This document shows positions 38,331 to 51,600 of a DNA stretch of 64,000 bases, piece after piece; position 1 is the stretch's first letter, and every line of letters starts with the position of its first letter. The stretch lies in contig JBAMDO010000004.1 in the NCBI GenBank assembly GCA_037074765.1, positions 248,001-312,000 on the forward strand, written 5' to 3'. The stretch comes from Mansonella perstans. Its lineage: Eukaryota; Nematoda; Chromadorea; Rhabditida; Onchocercidae. The position numbers and the translations under genes are program-made. The notes beneath the pieces are model-generated. The model saw nothing but the letters and a program-made list of their open reading frames with translations. It searched no databases and had not been told where the DNA came from.

Positions 38331-41300
38331 TCATTCATCGTTTTCTAAACTCAGATCATCACTATTGAACGCACCATCATCATCAAACTGATCTTCGTCA
38401 TCGCTCCAATCTATTAATCCCTCATTATTTCTTATTTCTGCATCTTGGACTACCTGAACATATTAAACACCATAATAATAGGAAGAACATAGAATAATTA
38501 ATGCTTTGAAGAAATTCTCCATTCAGGAAATGAATGATACAAATAGTTTTGCTATATAATAACCATGCTAATTTTCAATAATTCTATCAGCAATTAAGCA
38601 GTATTATGCGTAAGCATTTACTTCGGGCTGTGGTTGAACAGCACTTCCAACGACGTCCGGCCCTCCACTTGAAGGAACGATATCTGGTCGAGCACGGTCG
38701 CGTACAATATCTGGGCCCAAGATTGTATCCATTAGATTTCTCTGAAGTACTAGAAGATCAGCGTCACTTTATCCTGAACAAAAATCCATTTTTGAAGTAC
38801 GTCCTTTGAATGAAGCTTACTTTGCTTCCTCTTAGCCTCTATCCATGTTATACGGAAATCATAATATATAACAATCATAATCTGACATACTTATTAACAT
38901 AATCATTAGCATTCCAAGGTGGTATATTGATGTCATACGGAAAAATGGTACCTCGTCTTCGTCGCTATCATGAGTAACATCAGAATTTTTATCAGTCGAA
39001 GTTGTTGTGACTTGTGGAAAAGATGAAAGAGACGTTGTAGTATGAGATGCAGATTTTGTGCAACTGTATGGCCCTGACAGACATTTGGAGGTGTCGCTTG
39101 CCACAGCTATTGAATTAGTTTTAGAATCTCGGGTTGTGGAAGATTTGTACAGAGATGAAATTTGTGGTAATGGAGTAGTCGAAGTCGTAAGCAGTGTTCT
39201 TGAAGGATCCAGAACAGTCTGTGCATTTCCGGATGGCAAAGTTGAGTCAGTTGTAGTACGAGACGCTTCTACAACCCTGTTTCCCAGTACAGCCTCTCCG
39301 TTTTTCAATAATTGCGTAGTTCCATCCTCATGAAAGATTAACGCACCTGAAATACAACCTCGTAATAAATTTCAACACTTTTTGACTTTGTTAATAATTC
39401 GCCAACCTGATTTTTCTGCCTCCGCCATTTCCTCAAGAATATTTCGCTGTGCATTAGCTACTGGGTGCACTGAAGCTTTAATTGACAACTTCGTTAATTC
39501 TTTGAGGAACCGTTCAGCTTTCAATGTTTCGCTGAAATCCGAGAAAAGATTCGGATATTTTAATGGTTCCGCGAGACTTTCACTAATGTTCTGCAATAAA
39601 GGATCAAAATTCAAATCCCAAAATTCCGACAGGAAACCAAAAAATAAATTAAAGATGAAAAATAAAACAAAAATAAAACAGAAACCTTTCGTCCATTTAA
39701 TATCTTATAAGAAATCCTCGATTTCCATAATGACACAATGTAATCAACCTGAAACAAGAAGTCCTCGATTAAGAATTCCGAAAAAGAGGCAAAAAGGCAG
39801 AAGGTATGAAAAGAATGAAGATCTACCTACAACAAAAAAGGCAATAACAAGGACCAAAATAATGTTGAATGTGCTTACACTAACCTGAGATGGACAGTAT
39901 GTGCGTGCGAAAAATGCAGCCTCCGGTAAACGGTCAGTTGAAATCAAAATTTCTAAACAACTATCCAAATCGCCGAGCAGAAGGTATGAAAGGAAAGACG
40001 AATTATGTTGCGCCGAAAGTTTTGCATCGGATGCCAACTTAGACAACTGCAAAATACGAATGTCACTGAAATTTCTATTTGTTCTGGCACTACAGTTCAA
40101 CGCAACGTAGAACAGGTTGATATAATTTTTTTACGTCCTGTTTATTTTATATTCCAAACATCATTTCTTTCTCTTCTTTTCTATTAAATATAAACTGCAG
40201 CAAACAGCTAATGTCAAATAACGTAAACCATGATAGGTAAATAGGCGTTACATTACACGCATTACACTAACACTGGAAGATTTAAAAAACATTTTAAACT
40301 TCAAAAAACAACACATACCAATGCAGCAGATCCGGCAGATGTGGCTAACAGTAACAATCCACCATAATCACGAGCCCGGCCAAGACATTCCCCGGCTAAC
40401 ATAAGTTCGCTCTGCAGTGTAGCTGCTTGAGAAAGCTGTCGCCATTTTTCCTCCGAATCAGCGCTTACGGCAAGGTCATATGCCAGTTTTAAATCTCCAA
40501 GGGAAAGAGCAAGTTCAAAACGATGATCTGGATCCTGACTAACCACCAGAGCTTGTTTTCTGAATCCCTGTTTTTCGAGGAAGTGCGCCACACGAGTTCG
40601 ATGATCACGTGGTATTACCGATAACATCTTAAAAATTCGGTATTGCTCGTAAGATGTGTTGAAATATTTGAAATGCAGCCGGAACTATTATGTATAAATT
40701 TCGTAAAAACGAAGCTAGTACTGACTTTTACGATTTCAAGCCTCAACTTTCAGAAACCTTACGGTATTCGCTGTGTCGAAATCCCGACGCATAACTGCAG
40801 TTTGATACTCGAGCACTGATAACAGCAAACGATAGGAGACGAAGTTATGGTCTTTGTCACACAAGTATAGCCTGCTTTCCTTTGGAGTGTAACCCAGCTA
40901 AAACTATGAAAAAAGTGAAGAGTGGTAGTACTCGGAAAATCTTTCAGATTTCAAAGTAAGAAGAAATTGCAAGATAAAAATATTTCCCTTTCAAACCTTG
41001 CAAAGAAACTGAAAGAAAAACAAAGCCGTTTCTGATCTCCTTTCTCCTGTTACGTCAAGGGTTATGATTTTGACGCTCCAAAAAATAAAAATTTCCTACT
41101 CACTAAATAGAGAGGACGATCCATATGGGCAATAGTGACTATTTCTCCTCCGACATAATAGTTCAGCCGATTCAAGTCGGTCGTAAATATAAAGCAATCA
41201 CCAATCCATATTGCTGTTTTGACGCTGTCTTGTACTTCACCTGAAAGGGACGGGCAATCCCATTGCTTAAATATTTGCTTTGAAAGATGAAATTTGTAAA

Positions 41301-44206
41301 TATCAAAACTTTCAACCTGACTTGAACCAATTTCACTTTTTCAGGGTAGCTCCTATGTTGAAGGTCCATCGTGAGTGTAAAAAATCTTTACTGAACAGAT
41401 CAAAGTTGTGAAATGTAGTGTGGGCTATGTCAAAAACTAGATAATAAATAGAATAATGTGGGTTGCTCCTTATGAAAATCTGCATACCGATGACGTCGAA
41501 AGCATCTTCAATGCCATCTGTATCAGCCGCTGTTGCATTTTCTACCGCTTCTTTATTATACTTCAACATATAAAATGTATCGTCGCTAGCAATAGCAACC
41601 TACAATATACAACATTCTTTGCATGAAAGAGTCCAATATCATTTGTTGTTGTAATCAAAAGAGAATAAAAAAATAGGCTTAGCAAACCATGTGAAACAGA
41701 TGTTTTAAAAGTACCATTTCAGCACTGTCCGACCAGTAAACATGTTTGGCCGATATTTCTATTCGACGGATCAAAAATCCTGTTTCCCAATCAAAAAAGC
41801 ATAATGCATTCAGAGAACGAGCAGCAATGAGCGGTCCACCTTCTATCCCTTCTATAATCAGATCGGGACGTAACGTGCGTACCTCCTATAAATTATAAGT
41901 CCTTAGAATAGCAAAATAGGAAACATTTTGATGCAATTGTGCATTTAAAATTCAATAAACCTTGAAATTCTTGAAAATCTTAATGCTCGATACTGATTCA
42001 CGGACTGCATATTCTGATGGATCAGTACTCCACACAAATTCTAATCCAGAGCCAAAAGCCTGAAATAATTGGAAACCTCGGACTAATGATATGATGACTA
42101 GGCATAACAGAAACAAACCATATACAGATCTTGACAGTTTAGCTTTCAGCAGTCATTTAAAAAGTGATGCTCATCAATTTAAGATGAGCTTCGGTCAACC
42201 CCCTAATGTCACCTAATAATCAAGCTTTCAACAATTTGAAGCCTTTTTTGAAACCAATTCACAACAGCATGAGGTAAACATCCATTAAAATACCTTGTTT
42301 CGCAAAGCCATTGCAGTGTAAACAATGTATTCACCATCACCACAAGCAACTACATAACGTCCGTTAGAGTTATGAGCCAGCGTTTGCGGGTAAATTTCGC
42401 ATGAACCTACATCTTTTATCGACAGTGAAATACGCTCACCATCTGTAATAAATATAGAAAACCTTACAAAAAAATACAAAATTCAGAGGTAATCAAGTTC
42501 ACAACAAATTTCAGACTCGGAAGAACCGTCGATAACTGTGAAAAAAAAATCAAAACAAAAGAAAATCGAAACATGGCAGCTAGACGATAGCACGCGAGAA
42601 ACATATCGATAAAATGAAAGCTGATACAAGCGAATTTAATCGAAAAGTATAAACTTCCGAACAGATTCATCAGTGAATAATATGGAAACCTTGTATTTGT
42701 TCCAGCGTGGTTGCATCAAGTGTTTTCAGGTTGGCTTGTTGCATTTCAGAATGCTTGGCCCACAAAATCTTTCCACTTGGATCCATACTAACTGCCGGTT
42801 CTTCCCTACCCAATTTAACTGTTACCGAGCCTTCATCGTAGCCGATAGCAATTGTATTTGAACCTCGTAAAGCGTGAATGCACCAAACACGTTCAAGACC
42901 ATAATTAAGAGTCGTCTCCAACCTAAATGTATATAAAACATATTATAGTTGATTTTGGCCTGATATCAATAATTTATAACATGATGCATAGCAATAAAAT
43001 GGATATCGCAACATACCTATACGTACTGGCATGCCACAGCCTAACTGTCGAATCTTCTGAACCAGTGATGATAACCGGCAACTCAGGGTGGAAGCAGACT
43101 GCAGATACATTTTGTGCATGTCCATCGAGAGTAGCAACACATGTTTTATTCTGGTAGTCCCATATTTTGACAAGGCGATCATCTGCACCCGAGATCAAAT
43201 ATGGTCTATCACCACCATGATAATAATCAACACAGTTTACACCTTTTTCATGACCTTCCAAAGTGAAATTTGCTGTAGGGCTACCAAACTGCCAAACTTT
43301 TACTGTCTTGTCAAGCGAAGCAGTTGCGAAAGTATTGTTGTCTTTTGGATTGATAACCAACTGCATCACATAATGAGTGTGGCCTAAAATGAAGTTATAA
43401 GGGTAATGAATTATGATAACATATCAGAAAAGATTTGTCGGGGATCCTTCTCTTTAAATCATTTTTTTATTCTTTAAGAATGATAAGCTACCATATCGAA
43501 AAGAATTACTCCAACATCCCCCATCTTTAAATGAAACCTTTTACCCCTAAAGTTAGAAAAAATTCAAGAAAAAAAAACCTTCGAAAGTTTGCTTCAAGCT
43601 CCATTTGTTATCCCAATCCCAAAGTTTGATGAGCATATCATCACTAGAGGTTAGAATAAAAGGTTGTGATGGATGGACAGCAATGGAGCGCAAATAATCA
43701 GAATGTGCTTCAAACTGATGTACTCGTTCCAGGGTATTGTAATTAAAAACACGGACATGCATATCATCCGATCCTGTTATTATCCAATTTTTGCGCGGAA
43801 TAAATTTTGCGCATCGTACTGGTAGTTCACAAACCTGACGAGTAATTTTCATCAGTGAAAAAGGAGGAGTATAGTTTATGTTAAAATGAGCTAACGTAAT
43901 TCCCTAAGGACGAGAAATTGCAAAGGTTTTTAGTTTTTACAAATCAAGTTAAATTATGTAAATTATGACTTTTGAAGGTTGCGGAATATTAGATATTAAG
44001 TCCCTCAAATTTGCAAATATTAGGAAATATTGAAGAACAAAAACCTCGAACGATTTAACAAGCTGCTGATTCTCGTAATTCCATACATGAACGTTGCCAT
44101 TGTAAAGAGCCACAAGCATCCATGTTTCGAACGGATGTAAATCAACGCATTTTACACGATCTGATCTGGCTAACAATTTCTTTTTCACATCCAATCGCAG
44201 AGGCAT
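38331..44206 (-). CDS. copb-2: Coatomer subunit beta'-COP
   Basis: COPI coat subunit for Golgi-to-ER traffic; the family binds dilysine cargo tails through its WD40 propellers. Seventeen exons, 5' to 3': 44206-44045, 43834-43579, 43383-43017, 42922-42690, 42442-42294, 42059-41961, 41885-41715, 41599-41488, 41240-41104, 40897-40763, 40627-40319, 40046-39885, 39748-39686, 39590-39407, 39346-38952, 38741-38622, 38453-38331. All phases close: 1,058 residues against about 900 in human. It opens [19 protein letters not shown]. Two WD40 propellers follow ([30 protein letters not shown]), then the coatomer WD-associated region ([57 protein letters not shown]) to about residue 846. Residues 847-978 are a Ser/Thr-rich insert absent from vertebrates; the end is acidic ([12 protein letters not shown]). 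TTTTTTTAG lies five bases before the ATG, a likely SL acceptor. Confidence 0.95.
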
Positions 44207-45304
44207 ATTTCCTAAAAAAATTATATTGGATTGTTTGTATCTTGAAATGATTCTCCGATAATGCACGTCTATATCCTATTTGAACCTCACAGACAATATG
44301 AGGTTAACATAAGGAGAATCAATAACACCCAACAGAATCAATGAACCATTGAATTTGGATAACATTTCAGGAAAGAAACGCGCGGAGAAATCTAACTGTA
44401 ATGAGCCCTGGTAATATGCTTTAAAAATTCCAAATACCTTCCCACACAAACAACTCCAAAATGTTCCATAGTCCACTGCAGACAAAAACCCAAACGTTAG
44501 ACAAATCAAAGTCCTAAATAAAATGCTCTCCATTTCCCGTAGAGGATATGGGTTGCATGAATCAGCTTCTCAAATAACGGTATTGTCACTCTTTCATGGC
44601 AGTAACGTCTTCTGTTTTTTTTTGCGAATTTCCGCGGAAGTGGCTTGTAGACTGAAGAAGACGAATATTAAGAGCTAGTAACAGTGAAGGGAATAAGATT
44701 CTTGCTGAAGTAAGCTTCAAGGCAATCATATCATAGTGTTTATGACCATTGAAAAAGAAACAATACTATTACTGAGTGCCGGTAACTATCAAACAGACTA
44801 ACGACAATAACCATTATTTCGGGTAGAAAAGGACTGCGAACATCACGACACAACAGCAAAAACGTCACGATACGTCAGCACGTGACGGGTGCAAGGACGA
44901 GTTGCCAAAACACGGAACGCGTGTGTACGCGTGTGGGTTACAAAAAGACAAAGAAGGAGAGAGTGACAGCAAGACAGCAAGTGTTCCACATATTGCGGCG
45001 CAAGACAGACATGGCAGTACGTGAAAGCAGCTCGGATGCAAGTGAACCGAATCTGTATAAGTTAGGGAAGTTTTCTTTTGGGATAGAGCAAATTACTGAG
45101 ATGAAAAATTCTAGGATGACTGGAATGATAAATAGATGTTTGACTGGCTGATTTCAGGTTTATGGTTATCGTTTTGTTTCGGGGTTTCACCGGACTGCTC
45201 TTTCTTCTTGGTTCTTTTGTTTAATTTGCTCATTTTCAATCCATTTTGAACAACTTGTATTTCCAGGTTTGACTTATATAGTGGTAATTTAGTTGGAACA
45301 AGTA
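44207..45304. promoter_or_regulatory. Divergent promoter region of copb-2 and Phafin gene
   Basis: A 1.1 kb gap between two genes pointing away from each other. It contains ACGTCA at 44,862-44,867 and 44,872-44,877 and CACGTGACG at 44,879-44,887, giving CRE/UPR-type TGACGT cores and an E-box within 26 bases. The open frame 44,882-45,151 has no family match, and I regard it as chance. Confidence 0.45.
44862..44887. promoter_or_regulatory. CRE-like and E-box cluster
   Basis: Two TGACGT half-sites (read on the minus strand, toward copb-2) and one CACGTG E-box flanked by GACG. Such cores are bound by bZIP factors (XBP-1, ATF-6, CREB) and bHLH factors (HLH-30/TFEB). COPI genes are often UPR-responsive, so regulation of copb-2 is a reasonable inference. 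Confidence 0.35.
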
Positions 45305-47653
45305 ATGGTCGACCGTTTAGGTTTGTCTTTATAGCTTTTAATCCAAATTATCTGTGATTATATTTTTTACGGTTATTTCATAAATTATCTACAGCAAATG
45401 GAAGCAAAACAAAAATGAACAACCCATTAATTTGAGAGGAAATAATTCCTGTTCTGACTATGTTTTGATTGTTGTATTGGAGTACGCGGCAATTTGAACA
45501 ACAAAGAGATTATCTTCTTGTTCAAGTTTTTTTAAAACATGCTACCAAAGTCATTGAATAAGCTAAGGCTGCTTATTTAGAATAATTTTGGATTATACTT
45601 TAAGTGACTTTAGTCTTATACAGCAAAGTTCAGAAATTATAACTAAGCGAACAAATGTCTTCGGTCTTTATCACATCCAATTAAAGTTTTCTAAAATTTG
45701 TTCATTTCCATCTTTTCATAGTATGAAAACAATAATTTGTTTTGCAGTAAACAGTGAAGTAAATACTCGCCGAATTTTAAATGTTGAGGCTTGTTTCGGA
45801 AGTACCGGTCAGCAATTAGCAACATATGGGAGAGTTTTGGTCGGTGAAGGAGTATTAGTGAAAATGTGTAGGTATGTGCAATTATGGGAAAGTTGGATAA
45901 ATTTTATTCACAACTAAAGATTGCAAGCTGTAGTTGTTTTTAGAAAGAAACCTAAACCACGCCAGTTTTTCCTTTTCAACGATATTTTGGTCTATGGTAA
46001 TATTTTAATCTCAAAAAAACGTTACAACAAACAACATGTAATTCCACTAGAAGAAGTGCAACTGCAAGATCTTGAAGACGACGGTGGTAATATGATTTTT
46101 TTTTCTGCTTAACCACATGCTTGAGCCAAGCATTAAATTGAAAAAAGTCCTTTTATTAATAAAGTTATTTTCATAAATTTCATCTATAAGGGGAACAAAC
46201 ACCAAGCATGTGTTTCAGAGATCCGAACATTATTTTCGAAAATTAATATATGACTTCCGGTTGTTGAGTATGCAATAGTTTCTAGTAGACTGTTGTATTA
46301 AGATATGAAGAATGGTTGGCTTATTAAAACGAGATTGAAGTCGTTCGCTGTTTTCGCAGCAACAAGTACAGAGAAGAAGGAATGGATTTTACACATTGAA
46401 CGTTGCGTACGCGATATTCTTACCAAAGGTTGCACATTCCTTAAAATCTTCCACCTTATTTATGCGACTAATTAATTTGAAAAGTTAAATTTTATCCAGT
46501 TAATATAGCATTTTTTCTTATGGTCAGTGAAACATGTTTTAAAAACAATCGCGTTACCTTATCAAACCTTAAATTGTTTTAGGAAAAAAACCCGCAACTG
46601 AGCATGCTGCGGTTTGGGTGCCTGATGGTGAGGCAGCTAAATGCATGGCTTGTCAAAGGACACAATTCACCGTGCTACAGCGCAGGGTGTGACTTCACTA
46701 ATCTGATTTCAGTTATAGTAGCACCTTTATCCGTGATTTTTGCATTTTCTCAAATTCTTTATTTGATCTTTAGAAATTGATCTGTATGTTTGCATTACTG
46801 TAATAGGTCACTTCTGCAGAAGTTAGCGTGCCACTTGTTCTAACTTTTTTAGTTTGATCGCATGCTTGCGCATCTCAAGGCCTTCAAATACCAGATCTCA
46901 GAAAATTGATTGTGGTAGGAAAGATGTTTTCATTGTCGCTGTCTGTAACCTCTACTTAATCAAATACTATCTGCAGTACAAGGACCGTTTCTAGTTGTGG
47001 ACAGCAAGGAAATAAAAACTAACGAAACTTTTAGGATAGATCAGCGGCTTAAGAGTGGATAAGATAAAGGAAAAACAAATTTATAGCAAATTTACATCTG
47101 AGTAGTTCATTATAAATTTAGTAACTTTTCAGCATCACTGCCGAGCGTGCGGTAATGTTGTATGTGGTACGTGCTCTTCACACAACTATCGTATTCCTGT
47201 AAGCAAAAGGCCTGTTCGCGTTTGTGACATTGTTAGCCTTTTTTTTACACAATAGAAGTTTTTTTGTTTTCAAATCTTTTCATCTCATTATTTGTTCAAT
47301 TAAGTGTTTCGCGAAATTTATTTCGAAAGAATCTGGGCACTCAAGTGCGGTTTCTTCTGAACCGGCCATATTAAACGATGGATCAAGTGACTCAGATGAT
47401 GAGGATAAAAGTATTACGTACGATCTGCAGGTTCTTTACAACTATATAGCTTTGCTTTAGGACGACAAATTTTGGGTCCTTATTCATTTTGATGCAGGAT
47501 TTCGTAAATTCCCTGAATTTTTAACCTGTCATAATTTTAAATTTTCAGATCTTTAGTACAACCTCATAATTCTTTCAGCCCACATTCTATAGCAAAATCG
47601 GATGTGGAGAAAAGAAAAAAAGTGGGCATCCTTCGTGGAATAATCATTCTTAA
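45305..47653 (+). CDS. Phafin/PLEKHF protein: PH and FYVE domains
   Basis: PI3P-binding endosomal adaptor (PLEKHF1/2; Drosophila rush). Exons: 45305-45320, 45748-45871, 45944-46086, 46303-46428, 46583-46686, 47133-47231, 47305-47430, 47579-47653; 270 residues. The 16-base first exon gives MVDRL, which joins to VNSEVNTRR as in the human protein. PH domain (about 35-135): GRVLVGEGVLVKMCRKKPK, QFFLFNDILVYGN, NGWLIKT, KSFAVFAATSTEKKEW. FYVE finger (about 148-204): WVPD, RRHHCRACG and RVCD, the three PI3P-binding signatures, with CxxC pairs intact. The tail is acidic (DSDDEDK). Without the last splice, exon 7 reads through to a stop at 47,458; the spliced end gives PTFYSKIGCGEKK. I prefer the spliced form, but the very C-terminus is uncertain. 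As I recall, the C. elegans relative is ZK632.12. Confidence 0.93.
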
Positions 47654-48517
47654 AATCCGAAACTGTAATCATTCGTAAGATGAGCATATACAATAGTACA
47701 CAAAGCATTATCGATGATTGCATATAATTTGCACACTGCTATCTGATGATGGTGCCTAAGTCTTTTGTCATTCCTGACATAATGAAGTATTTCTGATGAA
47801 TTTTCAAAAATGTTCCATTTTGTTCAAAATCCTATTACTGTCAGCTTGTTCACTTCAGCTTATAATTGTTTATTTATCTCTATGTGCAGTTCGGCAACAT
47901 TCAGTACGCTTTTGTATATTCCAGTAATCCTCTACTATAACCTAACCAGTATTGTGGATAGCTAAAAAAGGCCTGCGAACGGGAATACTCGCAGTTATCG
48001 TATGAGCAGAAAGTACTTCCATATTATATCATTTTTTATTGAACGTTTTATGGAAAAGTTGGTACTGATAATTGAAAGTGAAAAAAAATTGGGCAACAAC
48101 AAATTTCAAACTGATATTTCAGTTGAAATATCGAAATATGAATATCAAATATCAGTTGAAATATCAATATGATAGAAATTTTTTGTTTTCTAAATCTTTA
48201 TTAAGGAAAAAAGTCGTTGTCAGTTAAAAAACGGCATAACGTTTACTTTCATAAAATCATAAGCAGTTCGAATTTCGCCTATTCTCTGGCATCTACACTT
48301 ATTCGTAGTTGGATTACCAGCATGAAATTTGATGTTTTTATAGTTTTATTTCTAGTAGAATTTGAAGTTTCTCACATCGTTTTTCTTTCTTTTTTCTATT
48401 CCCGGTTTCTTTCCAATTACGTTCCAAATCATTCTCATTGTCTCTGTTTCACACTGAAATATTTTTGTCAGTTGGCGGTGTTGATATCTACTTGTAATTT
48501 TTGTGGTCATTTTACAG

Positions 48518-48677
48518 ACCATCATTTAAACAGAAAAGCAAAAGTGGAATATTCTCCCAAGCTATCAGGATTTGTGATGAGCAAGAAAAAGTGCCAGTGA
48601 GTTATTACATGAAAGAGATTTTTGTGACACTTTCGTATTTGTGATTCTGTTATTTCAGGGAGGCTTGTATTAAGTAA
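48518..48677 (+). CDS. Terminal exon pair of an unassigned transcript
   Basis: Exon 48518-48596 has a strong acceptor (TTTTACAG) and a perfect donor (GTGAGT). A 62-base intron ends in TTATTTCAG at 48,658, and a short last exon contains a stop, with AATAAA at 48,691-48,696. Two frames cross the junction. One reads KVEYSPKLSGFVMSKKKC and ends QEACIK; the other contains GIFSQAIRICDEQEKVP and ends GGLY. Neither joins in phase to the listed Phafin exons or to hsp-25. It could be a 3' UTR/alternative end of the Phafin gene or a separate small gene. Confidence 0.35.
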
Positions 48678-48690
48678 TTATTTTCCTGAC

Positions 48691-48696
48691 AATAAA
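48691..48696 (+). terminator. Poly(A) signal after the unassigned exon pair
   Basis: AATAAA 14-18 bases after either possible stop. It is also the first clear AATAAA downstream of the Phafin gene. Confidence 0.4.
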
Positions 48697-51600
48697 TAAC
48701 ATTTGGTGGCTACCGAGTAGATTTGTGGTGGTTGTAATAATATAATGCTATCAAATCAGGAATAGATATATTTTACAGCATAACATACTTTGAAACTCTA
48801 AGATTGACAAAATATTTAAGACGGCAAATCGGTTTAACTATCTAGCAGTTACTCTTTTGTAACATTTACTGTTTATAATTTTTTTTCGAAATACAATATC
48901 ATTAAACATATTTCTCATTCCAAAAAATGGTGGTATAAAGTTTCTTTTTTGGTGTGAAATTTTTACATATAAGTGAACGCCCTACCTAACCGTAATGAAA
49001 TGAAAAGCATAAGTCATCAATAAGCCAGATAAAACAGCTTTACTTCTGTGTTTCATATGCTTTAGTTAACTCCAAAAGAAAGTAAGTTCTCATCTTTTTT
49101 GCGGTAAAAGCTTTGCAGTGACAAAGAGAGATCGATTGAGAAGATGTGATTTAGTTTGTTTTACAACGAGTAATGTGCTTTTTTTACTGGAGAAAAGTAA
49201 TTTGTAAGGAGGAAATCTTTTGTAAGTAAGATTGTTTCTGAATGCTTATAACTATTTCTTTTTTGTATATGATTAATTTTCCCATCTGCCAAGCAGTTCA
49301 TAAAAGCTATTTGAACCGAATAGGTCTGAAGGGATTAAATATGGTTAGTTAAATTAGAAGCTGTGCACATATGGAATACTAATCATGCAAGAAATAAAAT
49401 TGTCATTCTATCAGATCATTGTTTAAATATTGGAAATGTACTATGGTAGCTAAATCCTAAAGCTATCTTAAGGTTGAGATTTCTCCGGCACTCTGGTTCT
49501 ATGAAGATTGTGTCTGTCCAAATGACGCAAATGTTTGAATAGTGAGTGCTTGGTGAACATTTCAAACTGACTAGTTCAGAAGAAAAGAAGCTTTTGGAAA
49601 TGTATTTTGTCGGTGAAATCTTCCGGTTGGATAAAGCAGAGGAGCATATAGAAAGTATAGAGATATTGAACTTTTCATGTAGTTGCTATATCTTCCCGTT
49701 CTTTTTACATAGTGCATTCCACTTCTGATTCAACCACTAAAGTATCAGCTTTATGTGCCAACAATTTCATCTACCTTTAGCCTAAAACTTCACTTATTTA
49801 AACATTTCTTTCTCGAATATATGTTTGTCGTACCTTTTGTCGAGATCCACCCCCTCCATCCCTCTAGCTTCTGAAATTAGAGCCGTTTGAACGGAATAAA
49901 TGGTAGTGAGGTTGCCTTTTAACTTCTCCATAAATGGTTTATTAAACCTTTCATTTCTTTGTCACTCTTTCCACAAATTTTCAAAAGTAATTTACTGAAT
50001 AATTTACTGAAGTAATTTACTGAATGTAATCTTTCCAATAGAAATTAAAGTGGAAAGATGACTAGAAGTGTTTTCAAGCTTTCCTCGAAATTATTCTGAC
50101 TATTCTTAGTAGGTGGAAATTCTAATTAATTTTATTAAAGTCCATTGGAAGAATCCAAGCATAATTTGGAAATATTTTTGCAACATAATAAGAAAAAGCT
50201 TTATTGTTTGTGATCTTTACTTCTCGAAGAAGTTTTGGATAATTTATTACTTTGAAATTTTCGAGAATTATTTCATACTGATGCTGTTATCCGAATAACT
50301 TTCTGCAATCCGATCTTATTATGCTATCGTCAAAAATTGCAATAAAGAACTTCAAATGGTCCTTGTTAAAGTCTCTAAATCTCTCCCTACAAATATGAAC
50401 TTACAATAAACTATCGTGTTTCTTGTGAAAAGTTTCTGATTATAGAAACAGAGGAAAAAATAGGAAAAAAGGAAATGGTACACGATTGTGCCGTTTCTTT
50501 CGTCATTTTTCATTTTTAAGGGATAAATCTGGAAGGATTGATAAAATGACAATTGGATAAGAGGACACACAGCTTCATTAATGCATCAATTGTCGCATAG
50601 TCATATTAAAAGCCATGGCTTCACATAGAACAAATTGCTCTTGAAATTAATGGGATTTGTGTTTTTCTTTTGTCATTAGTTAAGATTTCTTCGCATGCAG
50701 TTGAATCGTTCATGTTTGTATTAGCTATTTATGATAATTAGAAAACTATATAGGATTCAAAAGCAGATGTTAATGAGATAATGCTTACATCAAAAAGTTC
50801 TTCGGCCTTAGTGCTGTGATTAGTTTTTGGGGAAGCACATAAGAGGACAACGGCGAACGCTATTAGAATGACTTTGGGGACATTTCAATTGTTATCTTGC
50901 ATGTCAAAGTTACTAAGTTGATTTTTATTGTTAGATTTGCTTCAATATAAGTTTTTTATTCGTTTTGAATAAGGATGATAATTGTAATCACAAGTTTGCA
51001 AATGAAATGGAAAGAAGATAATCACCTCGAGTTTTGAAAAATTTTTTTTTAATGCGCTAAGATAGGTTGAGATATTAGCGAATTTTAATAGCACCGAGAT
51101 GAATGACTGTTAGGATGGAACCTACTTGGGAGCATTTTCCTTCATCTAATTTGCCTCTTAAATGTTGTAATGATTTCAATGCACTCTTTCTTCAGTAGTA
51201 ACTTTCATTAGCATTCTTTTTTATTTTGGGTTGCAGCATCATTGACTGCAAATAAAAAAACTAAATGATAGAAGCAAAAACATGCGGTCGGTGCGTCCAG
51301 TTTCCAGAAATTTCGATCTAGTTTATTTTTATTAGGCATTTTCTCTAACTTTTCTAAATCTAAACTTTGTAAGCATCTGACAGTTAGGGCATCTGACAAC
51401 TGGGTATTTGCGTTGAACTGCTCTTTATTATTTAAAATAAAAAAATAAGTGGAAATTTTGTTGACTGAATAAATTTCGTTCTTTTACCAATGAAATAAAT
51501 ACTACGTGCTGCTTCAGTCTTCAAATTTATTTCGTTCCTGTAAGCCTGTTTTTGAAAACCATAAAGCTGTGTTTAACACAAGATCCATGATATGGTTCTC

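Noticed and set aside
39749..39884. Copb-2 intron with a 15-base match to the neighbouring exon (TTTCATACCTTCTGC)
   Set aside because: Too short to claim an exon duplication, and the intron is needed to join the flanking coatomer exons.
44882..45151. 89-codon plus frame in the divergent promoter
   Set aside because: No domain and no splice connection; the Phafin start at 45,305 is fixed by its match to the family N-terminus.
48217..48517. Long Phe/Ser/Leu-rich frame before the orphan exon pair
   Set aside because: Composition matches AT-rich non-coding DNA, and a clear splice acceptor at 48,517 separates it from the better-supported exon.
49549..49680. Charged helical frame (SSEEKKLLEMYF)
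   Set aside because: No ATG, weak acceptor and donor, and no partner exon in phase.
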